A stretch of 64,000 nucleotides of DNA, from positions 3,749,406-3,813,405 of the forward strand of contig NZ_LR732912.1 of assembly GCF_902506065.1 (NCBI RefSeq). The letters run 5' to 3'. This stretch comes from Arthrobacter sp. 9V (GTDB lineage Bacteria; Actinomycetota; Actinomycetes; Actinomycetales; Micrococcaceae). Every line of letters starts with the position of its first letter. The first letter of the stretch is position 1. The notes under the pieces were generated by a model that saw only the letters and a program-made list of their open reading frames with translations, made no database searches and was not told the origin of the DNA. Below, one piece after another: positions 18,201 to 26,021 of this stretch. A program made the translations under genes and the position numbers.

Positions 18201-19742
18201 TTCGGCGATCCTGTGGAAGCCATCAACCGGGTGGCCGCGAAGATCAAGGCCGAGAACCTGGCCGACCTCATCATCGTGGAAAACCACGACGGCGCTGCTT
18301 CCGGAACTCCCGAAGGCGCCACTTTGGAGCAGGAAGTCGCAGCCGGCGGACCGTTCGCCAAGCTGGTCAACGAAACCACGCCTGACGTTGCCGCGATCTT
18401 CACCGGACACACTCACAAGGAATATGCCTGGGATGCCCCGGTATTGGACGCCAACGGTCAGCCGACCGGCAAAACCCGGCCCATCGTGCAGACCGGCAAT
18501 TACGGTGAAAACGTGGGCAGCGTAACCCTCACGGTGGACACGGCAAGCAAAACGGTGACGGCTTACAAGGCCGCAGTCGTGGACCGCACCACCGATACCG
18601 CTGAAAGCCTCGTTGCTGCCTACCCGCGGGTGGCCGCGGTGAAGACCATCGTGGACAAAGCCCTTGCGGAGGCTGCCGTCATCGGCAACCAGCCCGTAGG
18701 TGCCGTAACCGCTGATATCACCACTGCTTTCACCCCGGATCCTGTGGGCGGCGCGCCCAAGCGGGACGACCGCGCCAGCGAATCCACGCTCGGAAACCTC
18801 GTAGCGGACTCACTGGTGGACACGCTCAAGGCACCCGAGCTGGGTGCGGCGGAGATCGGCGTCGTGAACCCGGGCGGTCTGCGCAACGAGCTGTACTATG
18901 CGCCGGATGGAACCATCACCTACGCTGAGGCCAATGCGGTCCTGCCGTTCGTGAACAACCTCTGGACCACGTCCCTCACCGGCGCGCAGTTCAAGACGCT
19001 CCTGGAGCAGCAGTGGCAGACCAACGCCGACGGCACCATTCCCAGCCGCCCCTACCAGCAGCTGGGCGTGTCCAAAAACGTCAACTACACCTACGACGCC
19101 GCCCGCCCCGCGGGGGACCGCATCACCGGCATCTGGGTGAATGGTGCCGTGATCGATCCTGCCAAGCAGTACCGGATCGGAACCTTCAGCTTCCTCGCCA
19201 CCGGAGGTGACAACTTCCGGATCTTCAAGGAAGGAAGCAACACGAAGGACACAGGCTTGGTGGACCGCGATGCATGGATCAAGTACCTCCGCGAGCACAA
19301 TCCGGTCTCACCGGACTTCGCACGCCGTTCCGTCGCCGTAGCCAACACCACCGCGGCTGAGGTGAAGGCCGGAGACTCCATCGCCCTGGCGGTCTCCAAG
19401 CTGAACCTCACCTCCATCGGCAGCCCGGCGAACACAACGCTGAACGCTGTGCTCGTTGATTCCAAGGGCGCGGCAGTTGCCCTCGGCGCGGTACCCGTCA
19501 CTGCGGGGGCCGCCACGGTGGACCTCAAGGTTCCCGCAGCGGCAGCTGCAGGCACCGGGACCTTGGTGCTCACCGCCGTCGAAAGTGGAACCGTGGTGAA
19601 GGCGCTGGTGCAGGTGGCTGAGAGCGGTCCGAACCCGCCGCAGTGCACCGCACCTACCAAGCCGTCCAAGTGGTACGACATCGCGGGATGGCTCCGGTAC
19701 GCCTTTGCATGGCTGGAGTATCAGAGGTGCCTGAGGGGCTAA
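15210..19742 (+). CDS. secreted ExeM/NucH-type nuclease fused to bifunctional 5'-nucleotidase
   Basis: A 1510-residue secreted protein. The signal peptide covers about residues 1-30, ending AVPAMA. A lamin-tail domain starts near 42 (MINEAYLSGGSSGAAFKNKFVELYN). An OB-like region spans about 240-370. An endonuclease/exonuclease/phosphatase domain spans about 510-830 (ASFNVLNYF, SLEEIEN, DFNAYAKEDP, SDHDPVVV). A calcineurin-like 5'-nucleotidase domain follows from 846 (GINDFHGRID, SAGDN, GNHEFDGG, TGHTHKEY), and its C-terminal substrate domain spans about 1158-1400 (TLGNLVADS, ATGGDNFRIF). Together these would degrade extracellular DNA to nucleotides and then nucleosides plus phosphate. It ends in an unusual aromatic tail with two cysteines and no LPxTG. 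ATG at 15210 or 15219 could be used. A PHO-like repeat lies upstream. Confidence 0.92.
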   Translation: MKLMHWKYLSGTVLSVGLLAAPLTAVPAMAADDPAASGTSPVMINEAYLSGGSSGAAFKNKFVELYNSSDAPVSLAGWSLQYRSATATAAPTGITPLTGSIPAKGYFLVKGATNSGTSTAPELPAADVQATGTLNPGGTAGTLVLAKQATAVSPLPVGSVTGNDAIADLLGYGTSNTFETAAATAPGSNTDVKSLNRTNGADTDSNAADFSLSATITPTASNGGGTPPVDPQPEPGVKAIAEIQGTGPASPFVGSTVTTIGKVTAVYATGGFNGYYVQTAGSGGEGAGAARTASDALFVYSPSTTTTVQPGDYVQLTGVVSEFANQTQLTVEAAGLKKLTEAAPEVKPTPFSLPANEAARESLEGMLLAPQGDFTVTDNYSLNQYGEIGLAAGTSPLVQPTAVATYGSAEYAAVVADNALRGIKLDDGASTNFLKDATTKAQQLPYLTTSDPVRVGSPAQFRTDVILGYGNNSWKFQPLTALTPANAGSVQPASFTASRPEGPADVGGNLKLASFNVLNYFPTTGDQLAGCVFYTDRDGNPITVKEGCNARGAANAENFERQQAKIVAAITKSGADVVSLEEIENSAQFGKNRDDALSKLVDALNVKTPGVWDYVRTPANAPPLGDEDMIRTAFIFKKAVAEPVGESIIHNDTVVFASARKPLAQVFKPVGGADDKKFIAIVNHFKSKGSAATPDDTDKGQGASNIARTKQAESLLAFSKDLQASKGTDKVFLIGDFNAYAKEDPINVLTGAGYTDLEVGTGKHSYLFGGMVGSLDHILASPAAHKVVTGTDIWNINSVESVALEYSRYNNNVTNYYAPDEFRASDHDPVVVGLNLTTEAPASVDLQFLGINDFHGRIDSNTVLFAGTVEKLRAAAAPGATAFISAGDNIGASLFASSVAKDQPTIDVLNALELQASAVGNHEFDGGWADLRDRVVAGGTNAKFAYLGANVYQKGTTTPVLPEYKVLDMNGMRVAVIGTVTQEVPSLVTPAGITDLEFGDPVEAINRVAAKIKAENLADLIIVENHDGAASGTPEGATLEQEVAAGGPFAKLVNETTPDVAAIFTGHTHKEYAWDAPVLDANGQPTGKTRPIVQTGNYGENVGSVTLTVDTASKTVTAYKAAVVDRTTDTAESLVAAYPRVAAVKTIVDKALAEAAVIGNQPVGAVTADITTAFTPDPVGGAPKRDDRASESTLGNLVADSLVDTLKAPELGAAEIGVVNPGGLRNELYYAPDGTITYAEANAVLPFVNNLWTTSLTGAQFKTLLEQQWQTNADGTIPSRPYQQLGVSKNVNYTYDAARPAGDRITGIWVNGAVIDPAKQYRIGTFSFLATGGDNFRIFKEGSNTKDTGLVDRDAWIKYLREHNPVSPDFARRSVAVANTTAAEVKAGDSIALAVSKLNLTSIGSPANTTLNAVLVDSKGAAVALGAVPVTAGAATVDLKVPAAAAAGTGTLVLTAVESGTVVKALVQVAESGPNPPQCTAPTKPSKWYDIAGWLRYAFAWLEYQRCLRG

Positions 19743-19751
19743 CCCACTGAC

Positions 19752-19795
19752 AACAGCAGGGCCCTCCACCGCAGCGGTGAGGGGCCCTGCTGTTT
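19752..19795. terminator. bidirectional terminator between nucleotidase and FAD/NAD(P) gene
   Basis: AACAGCAGGGCCC pairs with GGGCCCTGCTGTT around an inner CACCGC/GCGGTG region, giving a long hairpin. TTT follows on the plus strand. It separates two convergent genes. Confidence 0.85.
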
Positions 19796-19825
19796 GGCTT
19801 GGAGGTCCTTTGACAACTCGAGTCG

Positions 19826-21781
19826 CTAGCGGCCCAGAATGCTCCGGGCAATCTCGTCGGCATCGCGCAGGGTCCGCTGCCCGCTCGCGTAAGCCGGTCC
19901 GGTGCGGGGCCTGGCCTCCGCGGCAATGGCCGTCCCCCACTGCGAAGCTGAGAGTTGGAGGCCCAGGACGTACAGGTTCTCCGTGATGGATCCGTTGGCT
20001 GCCAACGGCCTGTAAGGGTGCGGTTCCACATCAAGCCCCGTGGTCTGCATGGGGGTTCCCTCAACACTCATCATGATCTTGGTGCGCACCAGGCCATCGG
20101 CCATGAGCTGCTCCAGCAGGGGCGAGAGGTTGATGCCCACCCTGTTGGCCGGCGACATCGCCTCGATAAGAGTGCGTGCTTCAACCGGAGAGTCGTGAAC
20201 CCACGGCGAAACCGCCCGGAACACTTTGGCTCCCCGATCCACACTGAACTTCGGGTCCGGACCCACAAAACTCACGACGCCGGCACGCGCCAAAGCGGCC
20301 AACTGCTCCGACCGCAGGGCAGGGGCCCCGCTGGCCAAACCTTCAACGAAGGACTCGAACCAGCCGCGCAACCCGGCCAACCAGGATTCATCGGTGATTC
20401 CACCGTCCGCCACCACGGATTTGAGAATGGCCCGTCCAGTGTGCAGGGCACCAATGGCCATCTTGACGGGGTCCTCCTCACCCAGTGCTGATCGGCGGGC
20501 ATCATCATCAAGATAGGCGGTGATAGCGGCATCCAGCTCGCCCCGCGAAGCGAACGTCCTTCCCGCGAGCGGCGCTGCAAGGCCCCTCAGATTCAAGCGC
20601 CGGGAAGCGACCACGTGTTTTTCAACGAGGTTTCCCACCTCAATCTCCCAGTTGGCAGTGGTGTGCGCATGGGGTTGGAGTGCATCTTCAAGATCGGCCA
20701 GGAACTGCGGAGGATCTTTGATGGAGGCCGGTTGGGACCGGGCGAGAGTGGAATAGTAGGCCCACAGTGCATCGCGGTGAAGCAACGGCCAGAGGTCATG
20801 ATCGAACCCCGGCTGGATACCGGCTGCGCGGAACCGGTCCACAGCGTCTTCTGTGAGGTACCGCATGGTGATGCTGCTGGGGTAATAGCCGGCCAGCCCC
20901 GCCTTGGCACGGTACGGGGTGCCCCTTCTTGAAGCAGCAATGATCTTGGGCTCCCTGCCCGATGCCCGGTATTCCAGGACACCTGCGCCAGGTGAACCGG
21001 CCTCGACGAACTTGCCGCCCCGACCCTCCGTCAACTGCCCCATGACGTCAAAAAAGTTCAACCCCATGCCTCGGACCAGCACGGGCTCGTTGTCCGGCAC
21101 AGCCTGCCAATCGACGTCGGCCGGTGGGGCGGGCGGGAAATAGAGCAGCCCCTGGTCCGCCGCAGCGCTCTTGAAAGATCGCTGCTCCGGATTCAGCCGA
21201 GACTCAATGTGTCCCAGTGCAAGGACCACGGCACCGACGGCAAGCTTTTCGCCGTTGGCGAGTTCGACGTCGAACCCGTCTTCTTTTTCCCGCTTCACAG
21301 GACGCGCAGCAACGGCGAGCGTCTGGTGGAAGGTGACCTCGACGCCGTCGGGCAGCCGTTCCAGCAAGCCCGCCAACGTTTGGCGAAGGTACCGCCCGTA
21401 CAGCGCGCGGCTGGGGAAGTCGTGGGACTCCAGCGTGGACAACTCCGCCTTTTCGGCGTCGTTCAGTCCCTCGTCATCCCGACGACGGGCCTCCCGCCAC
21501 TGATCGAACGACGTACCTGTGAGTGGAGGAGCAAGCTCAGGATCCTCAGGAATAAGGGTGGGATAGAAAGACTGAGTGTTCATCAAGTACAGACGTGACT
21601 GCTCCGGCTGCCACACGTGACCCGAACCTGCGGGGTACGGGTCCACAACATCGATGCGAAGCCTGGCACCCGTGGGGCTGTCCGCGGCCCAATTCGCGAG
21701 CAACCGCTCAAGGACACTGGTGCCCCGAGGGCCGGCCCCGATCAGGGCAACACGGTTGGTTTGCGATTTAGCCACGCTCAA
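19826..21781 (-). CDS. FAD/NAD(P)-binding protein (NAD_binding_9 type)
   Basis: A 651-residue flavoprotein-like oxidoreductase. The N-terminal RVALIGAGPRGTSVLERLLA is the dinucleotide-binding loop of the FAD-NAD(P)-binding family that includes ornithine monooxygenase-like and HcpA-like proteins. Further nucleotide-binding segments appear at AVVLALGHIESRL and VLVRGMGLNFFD. No membrane segment is seen. The start is a TTG at 21781 preceded by AGGAAG at good spacing. It is divergent from the S9 peptidase gene with only 53 bp between start codons, so the two share a promoter region. The reaction is unknown; similar proteins are common next to peptidases and transporters in Arthrobacter. Confidence 0.82.
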   Translation of the reverse strand: MSVAKSQTNRVALIGAGPRGTSVLERLLANWAADSPTGARLRIDVVDPYPAGSGHVWQPEQSRLYLMNTQSFYPTLIPEDPELAPPLTGTSFDQWREARRRDDEGLNDAEKAELSTLESHDFPSRALYGRYLRQTLAGLLERLPDGVEVTFHQTLAVAARPVKREKEDGFDVELANGEKLAVGAVVLALGHIESRLNPEQRSFKSAAADQGLLYFPPAPPADVDWQAVPDNEPVLVRGMGLNFFDVMGQLTEGRGGKFVEAGSPGAGVLEYRASGREPKIIAASRRGTPYRAKAGLAGYYPSSITMRYLTEDAVDRFRAAGIQPGFDHDLWPLLHRDALWAYYSTLARSQPASIKDPPQFLADLEDALQPHAHTTANWEIEVGNLVEKHVVASRRLNLRGLAAPLAGRTFASRGELDAAITAYLDDDARRSALGEEDPVKMAIGALHTGRAILKSVVADGGITDESWLAGLRGWFESFVEGLASGAPALRSEQLAALARAGVVSFVGPDPKFSVDRGAKVFRAVSPWVHDSPVEARTLIEAMSPANRVGINLSPLLEQLMADGLVRTKIMMSVEGTPMQTTGLDVEPHPYRPLAANGSITENLYVLGLQLSASQWGTAIAAEARPRTGPAYASGQRTLRDADEIARSILGR

Positions 21782-21834
21782 GCCTAACTTCCTATGACTT
21801 GCTTACCGTTGAAGAGTGTTGCTTGGATGGGGCG

Positions 21835-24081
21835 ATGACCACCACAGAAGCTGATCAGTCGCCACTTCCAGAGAATGAGACCGCGCCGCCCCGCAGCCCG
21901 AGGCATGCAGCGGACGTGGCGCCTGAGCCCACGGATGAGAACGTTTGGCTTGAGGACATCCACGGCGAAGAGCAGCTGGCGTGGGTCCGCGAGCAGAATG
22001 CCCGCACTGAAGAACTGCTGGAAGACTCCGAGTATGCGGCGGTTGAGGCGGGCATCCTGGAGGTCCTCGACTCCACCGATCGCATCGCCATGGTGTCCAA
22101 ACGCGGGGATTTTTACTACAACTTCTGGAAAGACCAGGAGCACCCCAAGGGACTCTGGCGCCGCACCACCTGGGAAAGTTACCTCACGGATGAACCCGAA
22201 TGGGATGTCCTGTTGGACATCGACGCCCTTGCCGCCAGTGAAGGCGTTGAGTGGGTCTTCCATGGTGCGGGTTTCCTCCGCCCGGCCGATGGTTCCGAGT
22301 ACCGCCTGGCCATGGTCTCGCTCTCCCCCGACGGCGGCGACGCTGACAGGCACCGCGAGTTCGACGTCGAATCCCGCGCCTTCGTAGAGGGCGGCTTTGA
22401 CCTGCCCACCGCCAAGGGCAATGTCAGCTGGCTGGATGCCGATACTTTGCTCGTCTCAAGCACCGCGGACGGGCTGCCGGCCACCACATCGTCCTATGCG
22501 CGGACCGGCGTGAAGCTTCGCCGCGGCCAGACCATTGCCCAGGCTGAGCGGCTCTTCGAAATCCCTGAGGACCACATGCTGGCCATGGTGGCCCACGACT
22601 CTACCCCCGGCTATGAGCGGACGTTCGCCGTGGACTACATCGACTTTTACAACCGGAGGACGTCCCTGCTGCGCGACGATTCCTGGGTGGCAATCGACGT
22701 TCCCACCGATGTGAACATCAGCGCCCACCGGGACTGGCTGCTGTTCCGTCCGCAGCAAGACTGGGATGTTTCAGGAGTTGTCCACCCGGCCGGCTCGTTG
22801 CTGGCCGCCGACTTTGACTCATACTTGGCAGGCAACCGTTCAATGCTGGTCCTGTTCACCCCAGATGCGCACACGTCACTGCAGTCCTGGAACTGGACCA
22901 AGGACTACCTCCTGCTGAACCTCCTGCGTGACGTCTCCTCCGAAATCCGCGTGCTTGACCCGTCTGTTGTTGACTCCGAGGGCGGCTGGGCGTCCAGCGT
23001 CCTGGATGCCTGCCCACCCCTGCACGACGTCAATGCCTACGCTGTGGACGACGAAGACGCCGGAGCTGAAGGCAACGACTTCTGGCTGGTGGCAACCGGC
23101 TTCACCACGCCCACTACGCTGACTCGCGGGACGCTTGTTGCCTCCACGTCCGGGGACTCCGAGGGCGCCGGGGACTCCGGCGTGGCGAGCCAACATGCCG
23201 AGGTGAAGCGGTCGCCGTCGTTCTTCAACGAGTCCGACTACGAAGTCCAGCAACACTTCGCCGTTTCCGCCGATGGCACCAAGGTTCCCTACTTCCAGGT
23301 AGCGTCCAAGGACTTGGTCCTGGACGGCCAGAATCCCACGCAATTGTCCGGCTACGGCGGCTTCGAGATTTCCCGGACGCCTGCGTACAGCGGAACCATC
23401 GGCCGGGCATGGCTTGAGCGCCGAACCTCTGGTGTAGCGTCCGACGACGGTACCGTCGCCCACTCACGGGGCGGGGTCTACGTGGTTGCCAACATACGCG
23501 GAGGTGGCGAATACGGGCCCTCCTGGCACCGGGCAGCCCTGCAGGAAAACCGGCACCGCGCCTACGAGGACTTCGCAGCCGTGGCCAAGGACCTCATTTC
23601 GCGGGGCGTCACCAGCCGCCGCAGGCTTGGGTGCGTCGGCGGTTCCAATGGAGGCCTCTTGGTGGGCAACATGCTGACCCAGTACCCGGAATTGTTCGGT
23701 GCTGTGTCCTGCGGGGTGCCGCTCCTGGACATGCGCCGCTACACCAAGCTTTCCGCAGGATACTCATGGATTGCCGAATATGGTGACCCCGATGTCCCGG
23801 CGCAGTGGGAGTTCATCCGCACTTTCTCGCCGTACCACTTGCTGCGCGATGGCGTGGAATACCCGGAGACGTTCATCTGGACTGCCACCTCCGATGACCG
23901 TGTGGGACCAGTCCAAGCCCGCAAAATGGCGGCACGCATGCAGGCCATGGGCATCCCGAACGTCTGGTTCCATGAGGCCTTGGAAGGAGGCCACGCAGGA
24001 GCATCGGACAACCGGCAGGCCGCAGCCCTGCAGGCCCGGAGCAACCACTTCCTGTGGCGTTCCTTGGCCGGGAGCCGCTGA
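21835..24081 (+). CDS. prolyl oligopeptidase family (S9) peptidase
   Basis: A 748-residue serine peptidase. The N-terminal two thirds form the beta-propeller typical of S9A enzymes, and the C-terminal alpha/beta hydrolase domain has the catalytic serine in GGSNGG (near residue 602), aspartate in TSDDRVG (about 687) and histidine in EGGHAG (about 719). There is no signal peptide, so it should cleave short proline-containing peptides in the cytoplasm. The ATG at 21835 is chosen; an earlier in-frame TTG at 21799 is possible, but GGATGG close to the ATG and family length favour the later start. It is divergent from the FAD/NAD(P)-binding gene. Confidence 0.9.
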   Translation: MTTTEADQSPLPENETAPPRSPRHAADVAPEPTDENVWLEDIHGEEQLAWVREQNARTEELLEDSEYAAVEAGILEVLDSTDRIAMVSKRGDFYYNFWKDQEHPKGLWRRTTWESYLTDEPEWDVLLDIDALAASEGVEWVFHGAGFLRPADGSEYRLAMVSLSPDGGDADRHREFDVESRAFVEGGFDLPTAKGNVSWLDADTLLVSSTADGLPATTSSYARTGVKLRRGQTIAQAERLFEIPEDHMLAMVAHDSTPGYERTFAVDYIDFYNRRTSLLRDDSWVAIDVPTDVNISAHRDWLLFRPQQDWDVSGVVHPAGSLLAADFDSYLAGNRSMLVLFTPDAHTSLQSWNWTKDYLLLNLLRDVSSEIRVLDPSVVDSEGGWASSVLDACPPLHDVNAYAVDDEDAGAEGNDFWLVATGFTTPTTLTRGTLVASTSGDSEGAGDSGVASQHAEVKRSPSFFNESDYEVQQHFAVSADGTKVPYFQVASKDLVLDGQNPTQLSGYGGFEISRTPAYSGTIGRAWLERRTSGVASDDGTVAHSRGGVYVVANIRGGGEYGPSWHRAALQENRHRAYEDFAAVAKDLISRGVTSRRRLGCVGGSNGGLLVGNMLTQYPELFGAVSCGVPLLDMRRYTKLSAGYSWIAEYGDPDVPAQWEFIRTFSPYHLLRDGVEYPETFIWTATSDDRVGPVQARKMAARMQAMGIPNVWFHEALEGGHAGASDNRQAAALQARSNHFLWRSLAGSR

Positions 24082-24227
24082 CCTTCCCCGCTTCGATGGT
24101 TCCCTGCTGAGAGTGCCGCGCGCTCGGCATGGCTGGCAGGGAATCATCGAATTGGCGAGCTTGGCCGAAGCTGTTTTGCGCTGGACGGCACGTTCTGCGT
24201 ATCCTTGGTGGGCTAGCAATAGCAAAG

Positions 24228-24315
24228 GGAGACGTGCCAGAGCGGCCGAATGGGCTTCACTGCTAATGAAGTGTGGGGCACAACTCCACCGGGGGTTCAA
24301 ATCCCCCCGTCTCCG
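24228..24315 (+). tRNA. tRNA-Ser (anticodon GCT)
   Basis: Acceptor GGAGACG pairs with CGTCTCC, the anticodon stem CTTCA/TGAAG encloses CTGCTAA with anticodon GCT, a long variable arm follows, and the T-arm reads GGGGGTTCAAATCCCCC. Discriminator G; CCA is not encoded. The stretch 24082-24227 before it holds no gene and must carry its promoter. Confidence 0.95.
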
Positions 24316-24321
24316 CGAACA

Positions 24322-24349
24322 GGTCCCGGTTTTCGAACCGGGACCTTTT
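24322..24349 (+). terminator. terminator after tRNA-Ser(GCT)
   Basis: GGTCCCGGTT, TTCG loop, AACCGGGACC, then TTTT: a textbook rho-independent terminator seven bases after the tRNA. Confidence 0.92.
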
Positions 24350-24394
24350 GCGTTTAAGGATCACCCTGCCCGGGTATCCGCCAAGGGCAGGAGC

Positions 24395-25843
24395 TCAGCC
24401 GCGCTTGGCTCCGCCGCCGGCCTTACTTCCGCCGCTGACTTCGGCCCCGGCGTGACGGTGGAGGCTCAGGCTGTCCGCAGTGCTGATCAGCATCAGGACG
24501 GCCATGGCAATGAACGCCCCCTTGTACGCCGCCACCTGATCCGCCCCGAACACATGTGTGGTTTCAAACAGGCGCAGGAAGAGGGCACCCACCGCGATTC
24601 CTGCTGCCGCCGCCAGCTGAACGAGCGTTGCGGAAATGGCGTTGGCTGAGGGCAACTGCTCCGGGATGATGTCCGCATACTGAACCGAGGCGTACGCGGA
24701 GAATCCGATGGAGCGGAACGCGCCGCTGAACAGCAGCAGGGCAAAGATGAGGGGTTCGGGTGTTTGAGCGTCCAGGAAAGCGCACAAGGCAAAGGTCACA
24801 GCCGAAGCAAGCGATGCAAAGACGAGCACCGCTTTGAACCCAAAGCGCCTGATCAAGGGCGTGGTGGCCGGCTTGATGCCGATGTTGCCTACGAACACGG
24901 CCGCCACCATCACCCCTGCCTTCAAGGGATCCCAGCCAAAGCCGTCCTGGAACATCAGGGGCAGGAGGAAAGGAACCGAACTGATGGTCAGTCGGTAGAT
25001 GAATCCACCAGTGGAGGTGGCCCTGAAAGTCCGGGTGCCAAAGACGCTGAGATTGAACAGGGGAACGCGCCTTTTTCTCATCCACCACACGGCACCAGCC
25101 AAGGACAACAGGCCTCCGACCACCACCATCACAGCGAGCACATTGGAGGAGTGGCCTCCCAGGGTTTCCAGTCCCACTACCAAGGCACCCACGCCAACCG
25201 TGGTGAGAAGGAGCCCGAACCAGTCGAGCCGGCGTTTGGCATCAAACGTTGTTCGCGGCACCAGCCGGAGTGCTGCAAGGAAGGCGGCGAGGCCCAGCGG
25301 GACGTTGATGATGAAGATCCAGTGCCAGGACAGGAAGGTGGTCAGCGCACCGCCCACCAACGGCGCCAGGACCGGTGCCAGCAAGCCAGGCCATACGAGA
25401 TATGCGGTGGCGCGGAGAAGCTCGGATTTGGGCGTGCCCCTCAGAACTACCAGAGTGCCCACTGGGACCATCATGGCTCCGCCCATTCCTTGGGCTATGC
25501 GGCTCAAAGTCAGCATTGTCAGGTCCGTGCTGATGGCGCAGAGCAGAGAAGCGATAGTGAAGACCGAGATCGCCAGGCAGAAAATTCTGCGGGCACCGAA
25601 TCGCTCGGCCAGCCAACTGCTCAACGGGATACCCATCGCCACCGTCACCAAGTAGGCGGTCATGGTGATGTTGATGTCTGCTGGTGCCACGCCGAAGTCG
25701 GAGGCGATGCTGGGAATGGCCGTAGTCAGGATGGTGCCGTCGAGGAACTCCATGAAGAACGTAGCTGCCACCAGAAGGGCCAGGCGTGGCCGCCAACTGG
25801 TTTGGCCGGGAGTTTCGACGTCGGCGCTCGGTTTTGTGCTCAT
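24395..25843 (-). CDS. MFS transporter of the DHA2 (EmrB/QacA) family
   Basis: A 482-residue major facilitator with about 14 predicted helices. Family marks are FFMEFLDGTILTTAIPSIA in the first helix, the loop WLAERFGARRIF, and ISRIAQG-like SRIAQGMGGAMMVPVGTLVV in helices 4-5 (motif C region). It would export drugs or other hydrophobic compounds by proton antiport. The start at 25843 (MSTKPSAD) is chosen because the first hydrophobic helix then begins at a normal distance; the longer frame back to 25996 adds an Arg-rich, low-quality extension. It lies downstream of recQ on the same strand with a 178-bp gap that contains a weak CRP-like site. Confidence 0.88.
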   Translation of the reverse strand: MSTKPSADVETPGQTSWRPRLALLVAATFFMEFLDGTILTTAIPSIASDFGVAPADINITMTAYLVTVAMGIPLSSWLAERFGARRIFCLAISVFTIASLLCAISTDLTMLTLSRIAQGMGGAMMVPVGTLVVLRGTPKSELLRATAYLVWPGLLAPVLAPLVGGALTTFLSWHWIFIINVPLGLAAFLAALRLVPRTTFDAKRRLDWFGLLLTTVGVGALVVGLETLGGHSSNVLAVMVVVGGLLSLAGAVWWMRKRRVPLFNLSVFGTRTFRATSTGGFIYRLTISSVPFLLPLMFQDGFGWDPLKAGVMVAAVFVGNIGIKPATTPLIRRFGFKAVLVFASLASAVTFALCAFLDAQTPEPLIFALLLFSGAFRSIGFSAYASVQYADIIPEQLPSANAISATLVQLAAAAGIAVGALFLRLFETTHVFGADQVAAYKGAFIAMAVLMLISTADSLSLHRHAGAEVSGGSKAGGGAKRG

Positions 25844-25917
25844 TGCTCCGGTCCAAGTTCTTCGCTGGCGGCCCGCGATGGATAAGCAGGCGTGTTTGCT
25901 CGATCCTATATTTGTGC

Positions 25918-25933
25918 GATGAGAGCGATCACA
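25918..25933 (-). promoter_or_regulatory. weak CRP/GlxR-like site upstream of the MFS gene
   Basis: The minus strand reads TGTGATCGCTCTCATC, which matches TGTGA-N6-TCA and resembles the 4713 and 59500 sites in their outer bases. It is also embedded in a TTGTG-N13-CACAA dyad (25912-25934). It lies 75 bp upstream of the chosen MFS start. Confidence 0.3.
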
Positions 25934-26021
25934 AGATGACGTAGTCCTACGGGCATGGCCCCTAGCAGTACGTAACCGTGCCGGCGCAGGGACCATCCTG
26001 CCGAAAACTACCGTCGGGAAG

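Noticed and set aside
17349..18416. 355-residue minus-strand frame inside the nuclease-nucleotidase gene
   Set aside because: It lies wholly antisense to conserved nuclease and nucleotidase domains and shows no recognisable motif or ribosome site.
13954..24315. Two tRNA-Ser genes as possible ends of an integrated island
   Set aside because: No integrase, no duplicated tRNA 3' end and no compositional change between them; the enclosed genes are ordinary chromosomal ones.
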